Assembly: GCA_009823395.1 (NCBI GenBank)
Contig: CM020510.1
Coordinates: forward strand, 3,012,773 to 3,076,772
Reading direction: 5' to 3'
Origin: Thamnaconus septentrionalis
Taxonomy: Eukaryota > Chordata > Actinopteri > Tetraodontiformes > Monacanthidae
Length of the DNA stretch: 64,000 nt
Shown piece after piece: positions 33,723-48,877 of the stretch. Every line of letters begins with the position of its first letter. Positions within the stretch are counted from its first letter, which is position 1. The notes below the pieces were generated by a model. It saw only the letters and a program-made list of their open reading frames with translations, ran no database searches and was not told where the DNA came from. The position numbers and the translations under genes are program-made.

Positions 33723-36703
33723 CTGAGACGAAAAAAAGGTTTGTTGTTTTTTTGTGCAGGCACACGTGTGTACACACACACACACACACACACACACACG
33801 CGCACGCATCATATATTCTAATAAAAATGACTTTCAGCTCTCTAGCATACAAACTTCTATTCATGGAGGGCTGATTGGATACAGATTGATGCTCAGCTGA
33901 GTGGCTTTTTTTTTTTTTTTTTTTTTAGATTTACTTGTTTGTAGATATTGTAAGTCACAAAAGAAACTACTATTCCTGTGTTTTCTTGGTACAATAGGGC
34001 TGAGTTGGGGTTAATGAAAACTACAAAACAAATCTGATCCATTATTATCAACTGAAAAAAAGGCAACAGAGAAAAAGGTCTCTAAGAGCTTTGTTGTGTA
34101 TTGGCTGAAATTTTAAAAACTTCTAAGGTATTCATCTGTATTCAGTTCTGCTAAACACCAAGCGCTTTCACCTGATTGTTCTTTGAAAAATGAATAAATG
34201 AGGAATTTTATGAAAGATTATAATCCCTGTGGAACTTCCTCTGCGTCTTCCTCCAGCTTTAATGAACCTACAACACATCAAAACGCATCTTAAAAGAAAA
34301 GATGAGGAGATAAAAGACTTGGAGAATTCTACTGAGCCACAGTCAGGGACTTTAATGATCCGGCAAGCCACTGGTGGTGCTGGTGCTGACCACATACAGT
34401 TAAAAGTTAAAACTGCAGCAGGTCCAAAACAACTACAGTCTCCTGATCTCTCGTGCTGCAGCTGATGATGAGCTGCAGGCGGCGACACTCACATCGGACC
34501 GGAATCATCTGACAAGACCGTGTGACTCGGTTATGAACCTCCACCGGATCGGACCCAGCCGGAGACGCTCTCATTTGGGAGTTTTTTTTTTTGTAATTTG
34601 CGCACAGATGCCGCTCACGTCGCGCGAATACCGACGGCGGGACCAACAGGCAGGAGGAGGGGAGATGCTAACGATGCTAACCGAAGCTACGGCCGCACAC
34701 CGCATGCCTTCTCCGTGGATGCTGTGTGACTAAAAACATGAATAAAGAAGCAGTTCGAGCTTGTGACAGAAACATAGGAAGAATTCAGAGACATTTTGGG
34801 AAGCTCTGGCGGTTTTAGCATCGCCGTCACAACACAGCGCCATTCTGACCTGACCGCGCTTATTTCCGCATCTTACCGCTGTGACTTCTTCTGCCGGAAA
34901 TCAATTATTCACAGGATCCAACGATGGAGGAAAAGGCAGTAGATGTGGGTTTGGGGTGTTAGTAAGAGCATATGTGACCGCTAGCGAAGCATCTCAGCAT
35001 CCCCCTGCGCTGGTGACAGACGAGAATCTCTTGACAGTTTGGACTAGAGGAGGAGACCTGCATCTCCCCTTCCGGTCTCTCAGCGCCAAACAGGAAGTTC
35101 AAAAAGATCAGGCGGAAGTGACGCCCAGACAGTAAATCACAAGCGAAATCGATTTGTATGAATCGGAAATTTTCATTTAGACAAATTGAGATTCTCAAAA
35201 TTAAAATCTGCCAAGTTTTCAGATATTTCTGGTAGAATTGGATCAATACGTGTGATTCGAAACTAATTCATAATGTGAAAAGTGACTTTACGCTGCAATA
35301 CCTTGCTGACTTATCCCTTTATAAGGATTTTGTTTTATTTTTTTGTTAGATAATACTACATAAATATGATGATGTCGAGTTATTTTTTTATTCTGATGTA
35401 AACCAATTTTCTGCATATTGTGTATTGCATTTTCAAATACAAATTTTGGAAATAAATAAAAGCTGGTGATCTGACAGCTTGGTTTAAAGAGTTTCATTGT
35501 TTCTCTTCACTGCTTAAGGTTTCATTGTTCAATGACACAGAAAACAAAACAAAAAAATCGGCTTTTTGCCATGTTCTCGAATTCAACGCCATATTAAGAA
35601 AAGCAAAGAACAAAATTGCCATTACGCAGTCAAAGTGTCTATACCAACCTCAATGTCTAGTCGATTTGATTTTTTTTAAATTTATTTTTATTATACACGT
35701 TAATTTGTGTAGTCACATTCAAGGGTTTTCCTGTATTTTGCTGCACAGAAATGTTACATGATCTCAGTGTCTTGTTTTATGTGTATTATGTTGACAATTT
35801 CATTTAAAAAAATATTTACAAATTCAGGAGAATTATTTAGGCTATTTTCCTATGGACATGAGTTTTCGGTCTTTAAAAAAAAATAAAATGTATCTGCTGT
35901 ATGTATGAGCGTGGCAGTCCAGCCAGATGAATTTCCGTCCCTTGTTAAAGTGACAAGAGAACTCTTGGCCAAGAATGAAACATTTGTTGAAAACAATAAT
36001 AATGCAATTAAATAGAAGATGTAATAAAAACGATAAATCTGTTTCTCTACTGAATAACACAGGTACTCTTGAAAAATGACGTCAAGTATTATGGTATTGA
36101 TTTTCAATGAAATTTTCAATTTTTATCTCTGATGGCAACTTTAGCGCCACCCTCAGGACCATGACGTTTGCTGGGAACTAACTTGCTTGCTCTTTTTTTT
36201 TTTTTTTTTTTTGCACTGAATAGAACTAAATAGCCAGAGAAACAGGTGGAAGTAAAACTGTGTCTGGTCCGTCCACTGATTTATGTTTTGGTTGTTTAAA
36301 TTCTGTAACACAACCAGATTCACAGTCACAGACGTTCCCTCCCCTGGATTCATGACGGCAGGGGCGGTGTGTGTGAACAGGGGTGGGGGGGGTGGGAGGT
36401 GACGGACTGACTGACTGACGGTGGGCTGGAGGGTGGGAGGTGCGTTCACCAGGAGCCACTGACGACGAGTCCAGAGCCAAGTCGACCTCCTGCAGACGCA
36501 GCAGCAGCAGCAGCAGCAGCAGCAGATCGCAGCTCCTCTCTGGAGAAACACACCGCCCCGCACCCCAGGACCTCCAGCCATGTACCCCGGTCCCGGTCCT
36601 GTTCCCTGAGGTGTTCGGATGCTGCGGTGCTGACCCACCCTGATGGACCGGGAGGCTGCGACCACTGACCTCTTCTTCGGACGTCCGTCAATCGGCTGAG
36701 ACG
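33723..36703. other. Head-to-head region between mff and megf6
   Basis: Contains the undefined 5' untranslated exons of both genes. A GC-richer patch at 34480-34720 may be the mff promoter side. 34900-36350 is AT-rich with no recognised exon. The megf6 leader near 36440-36700 is GC-rich and carries (CAG)9 at 36498-36524. A short plus-strand frame at 34229-34465 (NLQHIKTHLKRK) is faintly reminiscent of a BED finger tail but cannot be assigned. Confidence 0.5.
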
Positions 36704-39700
36704 ATGTTGATCCCCGCCACTGTGCTCGCGATGGTCGGCCTGGGATGCGTGCTCGTCGCTTCATCCTCGGACCTGCAGCCCGGCATGTGAGTGACGTGAG
36801 CTCAAATTGTTCGAAACCCGAAAGAGACAAAGTTTCTATTGAATCACCAGGTGGATGAAAGAAGCTGTTCTCCTTGTTGCAAAATTCAGCTCAAACGCAC
36901 ATTTTTTTAAAATGATTTTAAAAGAAAGGAATATTACAATTTACACATTCAAAATATTTAAAAATTAGCCTCAATTTGTGTTCTCATCTGGTTAAGACGC
37001 ATCTTCTTCCAGCGTCCACTGGAGGTCGCTATTTTTGCCCCGCTTCGAGAGAGACGAGCGCCTTGTTGCACCGTTGCTGGTTCTCTGCAAAGCAGCGCAA
37101 CACGACCTTCACTTTCTTTCTTGTCTGTGTCTGCAAAGGTTTTCTGTCAATTCTTTTTCTTAATTTTATAACTGTTTAATGTGTCATTTCACTTTTGAAA
37201 CACTTGTACCCACAATATGTGGCATCAGTGTTGTCAAAGACTAAATTGAGACCAAAGAGTAAATTCTCATCATCACAGTAATTTATTGCATTTTTTTTTG
37301 TATTTCACCGCTGATAGGGGCGTATCTATGAGAGTCACAAAAAAATGAAGACTCAGCTCTTTCATTTTTAATTTCAGAAAACAAAGCTGAATAAATGAGC
37401 TTCTATTTCTTCTATATAGTCTGATCCACTGACTGCCCGTCTTCTACACCTCCAGGCCAAACGTGTGCGAGTTGGGTGAGGAGGTGACGGTGGTGGGCGG
37501 CCGCCAGCCCTGCGTCCAGGCGTTCACTCGGCAGGTGAAGGTGTGGAAGCAGGGCTGCAGCGGCCACAGGTGGTGCCTGGGCTACGAGAGGAGGTAAGAG
37601 CAGAAAGAAAACCCTGATGAGTGACGTGGGGATAGTTCAGCAGCAGACGCATCGATAACCCACCTCGTCTGATTTGGAAACGTATACCATGTGAGCACAG
37701 CAGCAACAGATTCTCCCCTCCTCCCTCCCTCCTCGGCAGGACGACGTACTACACGGCGTACAAGCAGGTGTACAAGGTGGATTCGCACAGAGTCTACAGG
37801 TGCTGCCCCGGGTGGAGTCGGGTGGGCGAGGAGCTCGGCTGCCTGCACCGTGAGTCCTGTCCACCTCAGCACATCCACACGCTGCGAGGCCCAAGCACTG
37901 TCGAGAAAGCTGCATATATTTAGCCCTTTGTTTCCTGTCTCCTGCAAAAAAACATAAAAAAACTGACACATGAAACAGAACTTGCACACATTTGGAAGCA
38001 AGCCAAAATACAAAGGTGGTCAAAATCTGAGGGCTATGAGGTGCAAATATGTATAGAAGTTCCCTTAGTGACATCACAGAGGCCACATTTTTAGAACGGT
38101 TTTTAGGCATGCGCTGTGTGAAACGTGGAGCAAGCAACGGAAGCAAAAGGTTAAAGGTTAAAGTCCCACTGATTGTCTCACAGCGGACACTCTAGGTGGC
38201 CAAACCTTTTGACTGGTGGGCCACAATGGGTTGTAAAATGTGACAGGGGGGCTGGAGCAGCAGCAGATGGATGGAGTGTTTTGGTGAGCCACCTCATAGG
38301 AGGAAAAAATATATCTTGGGATGTGTAGAAAACATGTTGCTTTAATGTCAATTGAAAATGAACCAGAGCAAAGTTTCAACAAAATCAGTGTGTTTGAAGC
38401 CACATGGCATTTAGCTCTGTATTGAAATTACACTGAGAACAATAGAAAAATGGATGAAGTACAGCTATTTTTTCACTTACTGACTACTAATATCATTTCT
38501 TCAAGTTAGGCGGCCTGATTTAAAAGCTGATTGGGCTGCATATGGTCCCTGGGCGTCAGTTTGCCCATGCCTGCTCTAGAACAAGATGAGCTATGATACA
38601 TGAAAAAAATAAGGGCGTAATGTAATTGTCAATGTCTATTAGCTTGTATGAGGTTGAGCTGTGTGTATCTGCAGGACGGTGCGAGGCCTCTACGTGTTTC
38701 AATGGAGGCCAGTGTGAGGAGACGGGTGAGCGGCTGTGTCGCTGTCCTGCAGGCTTTAAGGGGACGCAGTGCCAGTACGGTGAGTTTTCACCAAACATCT
38801 CCACAATCATCTCCACCAAACACCTCCACAATCATCTCCACATCCATCTCCACAAAAATCTCTTCAAGCATCTCCACACTCATCTCCACAAACATCTCCA
38901 ACAATCATCTCCACAAAAATCTCCTCAAGCATCTCCACCAACATCTCCATAATCATCTCCGCAATCATCTCCATTAAACATCTCCACAATAATCTCCACA
39001 AACATCTCCAACAATCATCTCCACAATCAGGTCCACAATCTTCTCCACCAACATCTCCATAATCATCTCCACAATCATCTCCAGCAAACATCTCCACAAT
39101 CATCTCGTCCTATCAGCAGCTGGCTGCTCCCACCAGGCCTCAGAGAGTTTAGACCTCATGTTTCCACTTTGATGGGGCAGAGGCACCATGAGCCCGCGGC
39201 GTCTTGTTAAAGTCAGCAGCAGTGCATTGTGGGAGGAGGAGAGGGTTTTTTGCTTTGAAGGCCACTAGCCTGGAGTGCTGAGGCTCCACTCCATAAAAGC
39301 GGCCTGTTAACAAGGGTCTGGCCTCCCGACTGTCCGGAGACACAGAGCTGGGAACCCGTCTGATCACATGATGTGAAGATCCGGCCCACAACTCTGCTGG
39401 TTCGAAGGTCAAAGTGAGTTTGTTTCACTTAAAATACACTCGTTTTGTCGTCACCCCAGTGTGTGTGTTGTTGTACAGTTCCAGCAGACTCGGTTCCCAG
39501 CAAACCCGCCCCCGGTGCAGGGGTTTACAGTGAGTGGGGCTTCAGGAACCCCTCCTCCTGCTCACAGACTTCGCAGGAAGGTGTTGATGTTTGTCCGGCC
39601 AGCGACTCCACATCAGAACTCCACATTTGCTTTGACACACAAACTCTTTCACGCACTGCGAGCAGACCAGTAGATCCAGTGGGATTCCAGAGGGTTGAAG

Positions 39701-42700
39701 ATGTATTCTTCCTCCAGAAAAATACACAAAACTACAAGAACAGACGTTTTTAATGTGCCATGTTTTAAGGTTTTAATAGAACAAAAGGAAACACAAGATT
39801 AGTTTTAATATCTGGAAAAACTTCATCCCAGACTTTGGGGCTGATTCCTGGTCCAAAGACTGAGCAGATAAAACAGCTGGCGACGACTGGATTGGCACCA
39901 ACTACAGAAGTTGGATGCCACATGGGACAAGATGTGATAAAAAACAGTTCCCTCAAGAGTTCCTGGAGTCCACAGGAACTGTGTGAGGAAGTCTGGGGGA
40001 CCCATCAGGAGTTCAAGTCCTGGAGATGCAGCAGTCAGAAAGGCTGCTTTTGTTTGCAGCCTGCTGATTGATGCTGCTGGTTTCAGTTTGCTGTCGGCCG
40101 AGCGAAGCTGGTGGCGACCAAACATTGAGCCAAACAGCCAGTTTTGTTGTGATAAATCACTTTGCAGGAGATCTCTGTTGCCCCCCCCAGTTGCTGAACG
40201 CTGCAGGTGATAAGTCGATAGTCACATTTTTAAGGCTAAGTTGCCGCCGAGACAGTGAAATCAGGTTTTGCTGTCTGGAACTGTTTGAAACCAGGTTCCT
40301 GAGTAGATCATTCTTTGTGTTTTTACTGTTCAAACTAAACTTCAACGTGGCCTCATAAACAGAGAAGAAGACCTGAAGCATTAGCATAATGCTAGTGAAT
40401 ACAAACTGAAGAGGAATATAGGACAGTGAAGATGGCGGGTTCTACCCAGACGGCCGACAGGTCCGTTTGGACCGACAACAAAGCCGAGTTTCTGCATCGG
40501 TGGCGAGACTGTTACAGCGCCACAGCAGGACTGACGTACGTTCTGCAGCAGTTCCAGTTGTCAGGTTGGAGGTTCTGTTAGTAGACATTTTTGGAGGCGA
40601 GTTTTCCGTTTTTAGGGAAACAAAACTTTTACTTTAACTAGTAAAGAAAAAAAGCATGGCTCCCCAAAACCAGACAAAGAGTGGAAGAAGAAAGAGGAGT
40701 CTGACTCTGGCAGCGGTGCTGCTGTGGAAGACTGCTGGTGGTGGCTGTAGGAGCGGCTGTTCCACCTGCAGCTCCAGACAGTTCAGGGTGGGTTTCATCT
40801 GGTGCCGCTGCTCTGCTCTGGTCGGACTCTTCGGGGGGGCAGATTCAGGAGGACAGAAAGCACCTGGCACCTGGCCGCAGGTCTGGCTGTTCTCACGGAG
40901 TGTGGACGGAGCTGCAGCCTGGATCTTGTTTCACTGCAGGCTTCTTCCGCCACTCTAAGAGGGGAAACCAAGTTTGGGAAGAGTCTCGTATCTTAACCAT
41001 GTTTGGTTCTCAACAGTTTTCAGAAGAGTTTGTCCAGACAGCATATTAGCACATTAGCCCTCTGTTCACACTGAAAAGGTGGTGCTCTGTCTTCATCTTG
41101 CACCTGTACTGAAAGGAGACAAAACAAGCTGGATCTCAGTGGGCGGAGCCAATACCTGGCTGGGTGGAGTTTGGGGGAGGGGCGTGGTCACCAACTTTGT
41201 AGTGCAGGGGTCACCAATGTGGTGCCCATGGGCACCAGGTAGCCCCCAAGGACCACATGAGTAGCCCGCAGGCCTGTTTGAAAAACTGCACAACTTGTTG
41301 AGCTGCGTCTAAAATTCAGTTTTATCCAAACTTGTTTGTGTGTGAATGAAGAGCCGTAAATGGAAGAAAACTTGCGCAGATCCTCCTGATGTTCACAGGG
41401 GAAAAATTAAAACTTGTTTCAACCGGCTGAACTCTCCCCACCGGACAGCGAGAGCAGCGCTGCCTGGCTGCAGAACACAGCAGTGCAGGTGATAGTTTTT
41501 CAGTATGAGCCGATCTGGAGGGAACCCAGTTGGCCCCCCTGATGTTGTTGGTGTTGTTGTTTCAGGGATCGCTCATCAACCGACTGACCGTTCATCAAAT
41601 AGATTGGAATATTGGATCCTTCACTTCAGGGTGGAAGAACTTAAATTCTTCTAGCTCGTTCATTCTACTAAGATGTTTGAGCTGCTGGGGTCTCAGCTGA
41701 GGTCCTCATCGGCCTCTTGAGAAGGTTCAAATAGTTGATATGGCCAAAACCAAACACCAGGTCTTCACAGAAGTTTGCCAAGGTGAGAAAGAAAGGTGTA
41801 AGGAACATCGGAAAACACAGAAGAAGAAGAAGAAGAAGAAAAAGAAGAAGATTTTTACAACTACAATTTTATGACATTGTTTCCCCTGGAATACAAGAAA
41901 AACGTCCTCCTGTTCTCCAGCCGCTGATCTACACATTTTTTTGCTTTCACCATCAGTGTAAACCAGATACCTGCTTTTGGGTACTGGATGTTTTTGAAAT
42001 ATTCCACTAGTTCAGCGGAGGGAGAGTGTGTTGGCAGCAGTGCTGCTTCAGCAAGGCCTGACGAGATAAACAGCACCACCAGGACTCTGACAGGACGCTA
42101 ACACGTCCAGCAGCTGATGGCCGGCGAGCCGTAAAGCAGCAGGACGCAGGAAGTCCTCGTCCGCTGAGTCCAGTTCTGAGTCGAGTCTCCTGGCGGAGAC
42201 GTAAAGTCACAGAGGCTGAGGACGGCATGCTGGGAAATTTAGCACCGCGCTAACTAAGTGTGAGACCGAGGCTAAACCACCGACTTCCCTTTTACTTTCA
42301 TGGACAGAAGACAAGGCACTGGGACTGAGGGTTCACCATTAAATGTGCCCTCGCAGTGCAGGAGAAGATGCACATTGGCGCAGTTCGGGCACAGCATCTG
42401 AGCAGGCAGGACTCCACACTGCTGGAGCCTTAGCAGGAGAAGAACCAGGAAGGAGAATCGTCTTCTGGGGTTTGTTTGAAGGCTTCAATGCAACGATGAC
42501 AAGTGAAACCAACCCTTCATGTCCCTCAGCTGCAGCTCTGAAGGTTGAGATGTTGATGTGGAATGACTGGCAGGCTGCTTCTGGAATTCTTCTGTGGCAT
42601 TTTTGTGAGTCCTCACGCAGGTCCGGCTCACCTGGCTGCTGCTCAGGGTTGTGCAACACTCTGGCCCGGGTTTTCGGCCACATGCGTCGAAGCCTGGTGT

Positions 42701-43199
42701 TGACTTCGGCGGTCTCCATTCTGGGAGGCTGGGCCTCCGGTCCCCAGCGACACCCTCCTGCTCCAGATGTTTCTGCTGCACGACTCTGCAGACAGGGGAG
42801 GAATTTTGAACTGAGCAGTTGTACCAAGGTGCTTGACTCTGTGTACACCACGGAGGAGGTGGTTGGGCACCTGGATCATGTGACCTGGGTCACGGTTGCC
42901 TGCCCTCAGAAACCAAGCATGGGTGGAGCCTGAGCAGCAGGAAACACGGCGACCCATCCTTAGTTTCTGAGGTCCAGCAGAGTCTCATCCTGGGCTGCCC
43001 ATCATCTCATCACTGTTGTTGTTGTGGATGTTGTTCTTCCTGATGATTTCTCCGCACTGTGTTTCAGAAATAGAAACAAGTTTTTTTTTCTCTCAGAGTC
43101 GAGCTGAGTTATTCAACAGATGGAAGCAGAAAAACATCTGATCTCTTCCCTTCTCACTGAAATCTGAGATTCAACTTTCTTTCCCACGAGTTCCTCAGT

Positions 43200-43247
<48 letters not shown>

Positions 43248-43539
43248 AGTGTAGTATCTGCAAAAGTGATGACAAGTAAACTCCAATCAAAGTTCACTGG
43301 AAGGCCGTTTGAATCGTCTCAATGAACCTCTTCTTCTCTCCTTTTTCACCTTCATCTCCTCTGACTCCCAGATGTCAATGAGTGTGATGAAGCGGCTGCG
43401 GGCGGCTGTGACGGCGTCTGCTGCAACACCATCGGCAGCTACTACTGCAAGTGTCCCGAGGGCCTCCGGCTGGGTCCCGACGGCAGGACGTGTCTGGGTG
43501 AGGACGGGCTCGGCTGGCTGGGGCTCCCTGGGCTTCCTG

Positions 43540-43607
<68 letters not shown>

Positions 43608-44204
43608 CTGCAGAGACCACAGTGTTGAATGGAAATGTCTTTGTCTGAATTAATTCAAGCCATGTGCTTGTAAGCAATGCTTTGACTTAAGTTGGTTAAA
43701 TAATGAATTGGAGAGAGTTACTAACTATTAAATTAATTTCAACTAAATAGAGTTAATTCATTAATTAATTGAACTTGCAAAAACATAACAAAACAACCTG
43801 AAGGTCATTTTCAGGGCAGCGGCTTAAACAGATACTGGAAGCCAGGTGATTTCAGCATGTTCCAGCTCCTTTAGTTTGCAGTCTGCGATCTGCCTGCGCT
43901 GCCATCTAGTGGCCGTCATTCATTCACTCTGGAGCAAGAAATGATTTTAAAAGTGAAATGAAACTGTCCTCACATTTTAAGGAGGTCAAAACAGCCGCTG
44001 CTCCATCGGGACTGTGAACATGGTCCTAAAGCCTCTTTGGCCTCGTGGAGGAGACCAGGAGAGCAGGGTGATAAACCGGGTCAAGACTGGGATTAGACCG
44101 GTCCAGACCAGTTCAGGTCCATCAACTTGTTCACACATGGTGACATGAAACATGACAGACAACAGTTTCTCCTCTGAAACGAGACAAACAAAGTAAAATC
44201 CACA

Positions 44205-44282
<78 letters not shown>

Positions 44283-47200
44283 CATTATGATCACAATGAC
44301 CATTCAGTGTAGAAGCACAACCAGAGTGTGTCACTGCGGGAGAACAACGACAGCTACAGCTCCGCCACACGACATGTTCCCGCTCATGAGATTAACATTC
44401 CTGACCTGTTTTTTTTTTTTTTTTTTTTTTTTTTTAAGGCAGATTTAACTGAAGCAGCTTCTGTCCAAATGCCGAGTCAGACGTCAGGTGTGACCTGGAG
44501 CCCCTGACCTTTGACCTTTTGAGACAGGAAGCCCTGAACTGAATTTACAGTTTGAGAGCTAAATGAGGGTAAATTGACGGCAGCTGGGAGGATATATGTT
44601 TTATTGTTATGTTTTGTTTTGGGAAGGTAGGCGTGGGGGAGCAACCTGCGGTTATTTTTTTTCCAGCTGGGAAAAAAACACAGAAAACCAAGATATGAGA
44701 AACCTTGTCAACCGATTGTGGAACAAGAGGATGAGTTTGAAAGACAATAAATTTAAAAAAATTATTCGGTGAACTGCGAGCGGCCGCTTCCTCTTCCTGT
44801 CACAGCTGACCGCACCCCTCCAGCCGGAGGCTCCGCCCCCTCCCCCCTCTCTGAGGATGCAGTCGTCCCTCAGCTGCAGCTCCAGCTCACCGGCTCAACA
44901 GGGCCTGACAGGTGGCTTCATGTGACGCCATTCAGACCTCGCGCCCCTTGACCTCTGACCCCCTGCCGCCCACCCGGTCTCCACACTTGTCACGGCGGCT
45001 GAAAGGCGGCCATTGTGCCGCCGCCGTTGAAAGCCTCTCACATGAGTGTGTTAACCTCCTGCTGCACCTGCTGCCAATATGCTCGCCTCACAAAAGGGGC
45101 CGCACAATAAAGGGACGGAGGAAATGAATATGTGATGTTTCTCCCGCCTGCTTGTCTTAGAATTTGCTCGGTTCCGCAACTCGAGTCTTCGTTTGCGGGA
45201 GACGGCCTCGCTATGAATCCCATTAACCCCACCTCAGGCGAGTCCAATGGATTCTTTCAGGGGCGAGAGCTCCCAGTCTGACACCTTCACGTTTTTGGTG
45301 GGGGGGTGTATGCTAATTTAAACAGTGCCGTCAACATTCCAGGATCTGATTGTGTTGAGTTGCAGCAGGGCAGCTATAAACTGAACCAAATGTCCTTTTG
45401 ATGGGATTTAGCACTGCTGTGCAAATAAAAGTTAATCATCGGTAATTGATTGACTGATTGACCTTTTGCTAGCTCGCTACATATTTACTTGGGTTACCTT
45501 CACGCACATTTTTTTCCCAGTGGCCATTCGAGGTACTGCAGGCAAAAAAAACCCTATATGGCTAGTTTCAACCTTCAGACTCACCTGTTGTTTACCTGTC
45601 ATTTACCTGTGCTTCACCTGTGGTTTCTCCTCAGACGTGAACGAGTGCGAGGTCTTCAACGGCGGATGCCAGCAGACGTGCGTCAACACTCCCGGCTCGC
45701 ATCACTGCGAGTGCGGCAAAGGCTTCCGCATGCACAGCGACGGCCGCACCTGCATTGGTACGTCTTAAAGGCCATCCGTCCATCTTTCCACCCATCCATC
45801 CATCCATCCATCCATCCATCCATCTATCCATCCATCCATCCATCCATCCATCCATCAAATCATCTATCTATCACCCAACCATACATCCATCCCTCCCCCT
45901 ATTCATTCCTCTGTTCATCCATCCATCTATCCATCCATCCAATCATCTATCTATCATCCATCCATCCCTCCCTCTGTTCATCCATCCGTCGGTTCGTCCA
46001 TCCATCCATCCATCCATCCATCCATCCATCCATCTTACCCCTTATTCGTCCCTCCACCTTCCCAGACCACATCCACCCATCCCTATTCACCTATCTCTTC
46101 ATCCTCATCTCTCCATTATGCACCCATCCCTCATCCTTCCCCTGTCCCTCCATTCTCCATCCATTCACCCTCCATCCCTCCATCCATCTCACTGATCCCA
46201 GGTGTTGATGGTTTTCTCAGTCGTCGCCACTTTAAAACCTCCAGAAATGCCGACAGAATGCGACACAACATCGACTCTCACATTCAATCTGTTCTTCTAA
46301 CTGGCTTTTGTCTTCGTGGCACTAGAGGGCCTCCAGCTTTTACTCATCAAACAAACTGAGTTCTTGCTCGCAGAGAGACTCTCAGGAAACATGTGTATTT
46401 TTTTTTTTTTTAAAGAGTCGATGCAGAAAACAGAAAAGCAGCCAGGAGGCCTTCGGTAAATCAGTGCATTATATGCTGCGCTCCTTTATGGTGGTTCCTG
46501 GTGATGTAACAGTCCAACAAATACAACATAATTCACAACGTTTGACTGATTTTTATGTTTCAGGGGCTGGAGGTTTAGTGCACATTACATCCCAGCATGT
46601 TAATTCGCCCCCGGGGGGAGACTTTGAACCAAGTGAGTGCCAGGACCTCGGAGAGAACCAAGGTCTAAACTTAAAAGACCCCGACGCATTTTAGAGCTGT
46701 GGCTTTTTTTTATGGCTCGTTTTGAAATATTGTTCTCCTGCGTGGAGCCGTAAAAGCCTCCAGCCGACGACCGACTTGGTGGCTTCTCCTCGTTCCCTCT
46801 TCTTCTTCTTCTTCTTCTTCTTCTTCTTCTTCTTCTTCTTCTTCTTCTTCTTGGACCGCAGCCTTCAGCCAAGCTCAGCTCCTGCTGAAGCCATCACAGC
46901 GAGAAACCTCCGTGTGTGTGTGTGTGTGTGTGTGTGTTTTAAGGCACCCAGAAGACCCAGGTCTGATCTTCATATTTGGCACATCATTAAATCAGATTAG
47001 GAATTACATGGCCAGATTATTAGGGGGGAAACCGGCTGCAAATAAAAGTCATCTCCCAGCTTCCCATCGTTCTCTCGGTGGATTTTCCAAGAGTTTTGAG
47101 GTGTGAAAGTGGTTTTTAGGTTACCAATGAAAATTAGAAATAAATCCACTTCCAACTGTCACATCCCTTTCAAACGCAGATGTTCACTGATCAAAGTGCC

Positions 47201-47490
47201 TCTGACTCTGCAGTTTTGTGTTTCTTTTTCTTTTTTCCTCCTCAGCCGTCCACTCCTGCGCCATGCTGAACGGCGGCTGCGAGCACAGGTGTGTCGACAT
47301 GGGTGCGAACGGCCACAAGTGCGAGTGTCGGCAGGGCTACCAGCTGACCGGGGACGGCCGACACTGCCGGCGTAAGTCCGCCAGCCGGCCTGCAGGGGGC
47401 AGCGACGAGGGGAAGAGACCAGTTCCAGGAGAAGAGTTCAGATCGGAGACGATGTGAAAGGATCAGCTGCACGGCTGACTGTATGTGTGT

Positions 47491-47527
<37 letters not shown>

Positions 47528-47825
47528 GGTTTGTGTGGCAGGAAGGGACCCCTGTGGGAGCAGTAATGGGGACTGTGTCCAGCTGTGCCACTGGGACGGC
47601 GAAGGTCCAGTTCGCTGCAGCTGTCGGCCCGGTTTCATCCTCGCTGACGACCGGAAGAGCTGCGATGGTGAGGCGTCACATGACAGGCGTCACATGACAG
47701 GCCTCACATGACAGGCGTGCACGTGAACATTTCAGACTCATAGAGAAACAAAAGTTTAGATTCATTGAAACTCACGAGCCAAAAAGTGGCTGAAGTTCCT
47801 TCAGTTTGTCCTGCTGAGACTCAAC

Positions 47826-47888
<63 letters not shown>

Positions 47889-48552
47889 TCATGCAGATGT
47901 GGATGAGTGCAGCAGCTCGGACGGTGCCCGATGCTCCCACGGCTGCGTCAACACGCCGGGATCCTTCAGCTGCGTGTGTCACCCAGGCTTCGAGCTCGGC
48001 GCCGACGGCAAGCAGTGCTACCGTGAGTGGGCCCGCCCCCAACCCAGTGGCCCCGCCCCCAGCCCAGTGGCCCCGCCCTGCACCTCCATCCTCTTCAAAG
48101 TGGGGTCTCGCGGGAGGAGATCTGACCAGAATTACAGCTTATGCTCCTCACACCATTCAATGGAAACACCTGCAAATCGCAATTGTGCTTTGTCGAAATT
48201 TCAGAAATATCGCTTTTATTTTGCGAAGAACTGCCATGGAAACGCAACGACTGACATGCGCGTGAACAATTATGCAAATCAGTTGATGACCTCGTCTAGC
48301 GACCTCGAGGATGAGGGTGCTGAGGAGGATACTGGAACTGTTGGCAACGCTGCTTACCTGTGCGTCTCTCTCTGTCTGGCTCCGCCTTCCCCTGGCTCCG
48401 CCCCCCGCAGGTATTGAGATGGAGATCATCAACAGCTGCGAGAGGAACAACGGCGGCTGCTCCCACGTCTGCCGCCACTCCGCTGGCGGACCGCTCTGCT
48501 CCTGCCGCCGCGGCTACCAGCTGCACCAGGACAGGAAGACCTGCGAGGGTAC

Positions 48553-48589
<37 letters not shown>

Positions 48590-48831
48590 CAGCTGTTACC
48601 TCAGTGTGTCTCCACTGTATCTCTGTCTCCCTCCTCTCAGACAGTGACGAGTGCTTCAGTGGGGAGTCCTGCTGCAGTCACCGCTGCCTCAACTACCCCG
48701 GCGGGTACGAGTGCAGCTGCCGCCGTGGACACACACTCAGCGCCGACGGCTGCGGCTGCGACGGTGAGTCTCACAACCAACACTGTGGATCGGGAGAACT
48801 TCCCGGTTCTCCTGGTTCTGCTGGTCCAGTC

Positions 48832-48877
<46 letters not shown>

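Noticed and set aside
34229..34465. 78-codon frame with NLQHIKTHLKRK
   Set aside because: Only a faint resemblance to a BED finger tail; the rest of the domain is missing, so not called as a pseudogene.
42339..42957. Overlapping frames of 100-196 codons on both strands
   Set aside because: No recognisable domain, opposite-strand frames equally long, intronic position; the only supported element here is the mir-551 hairpin.
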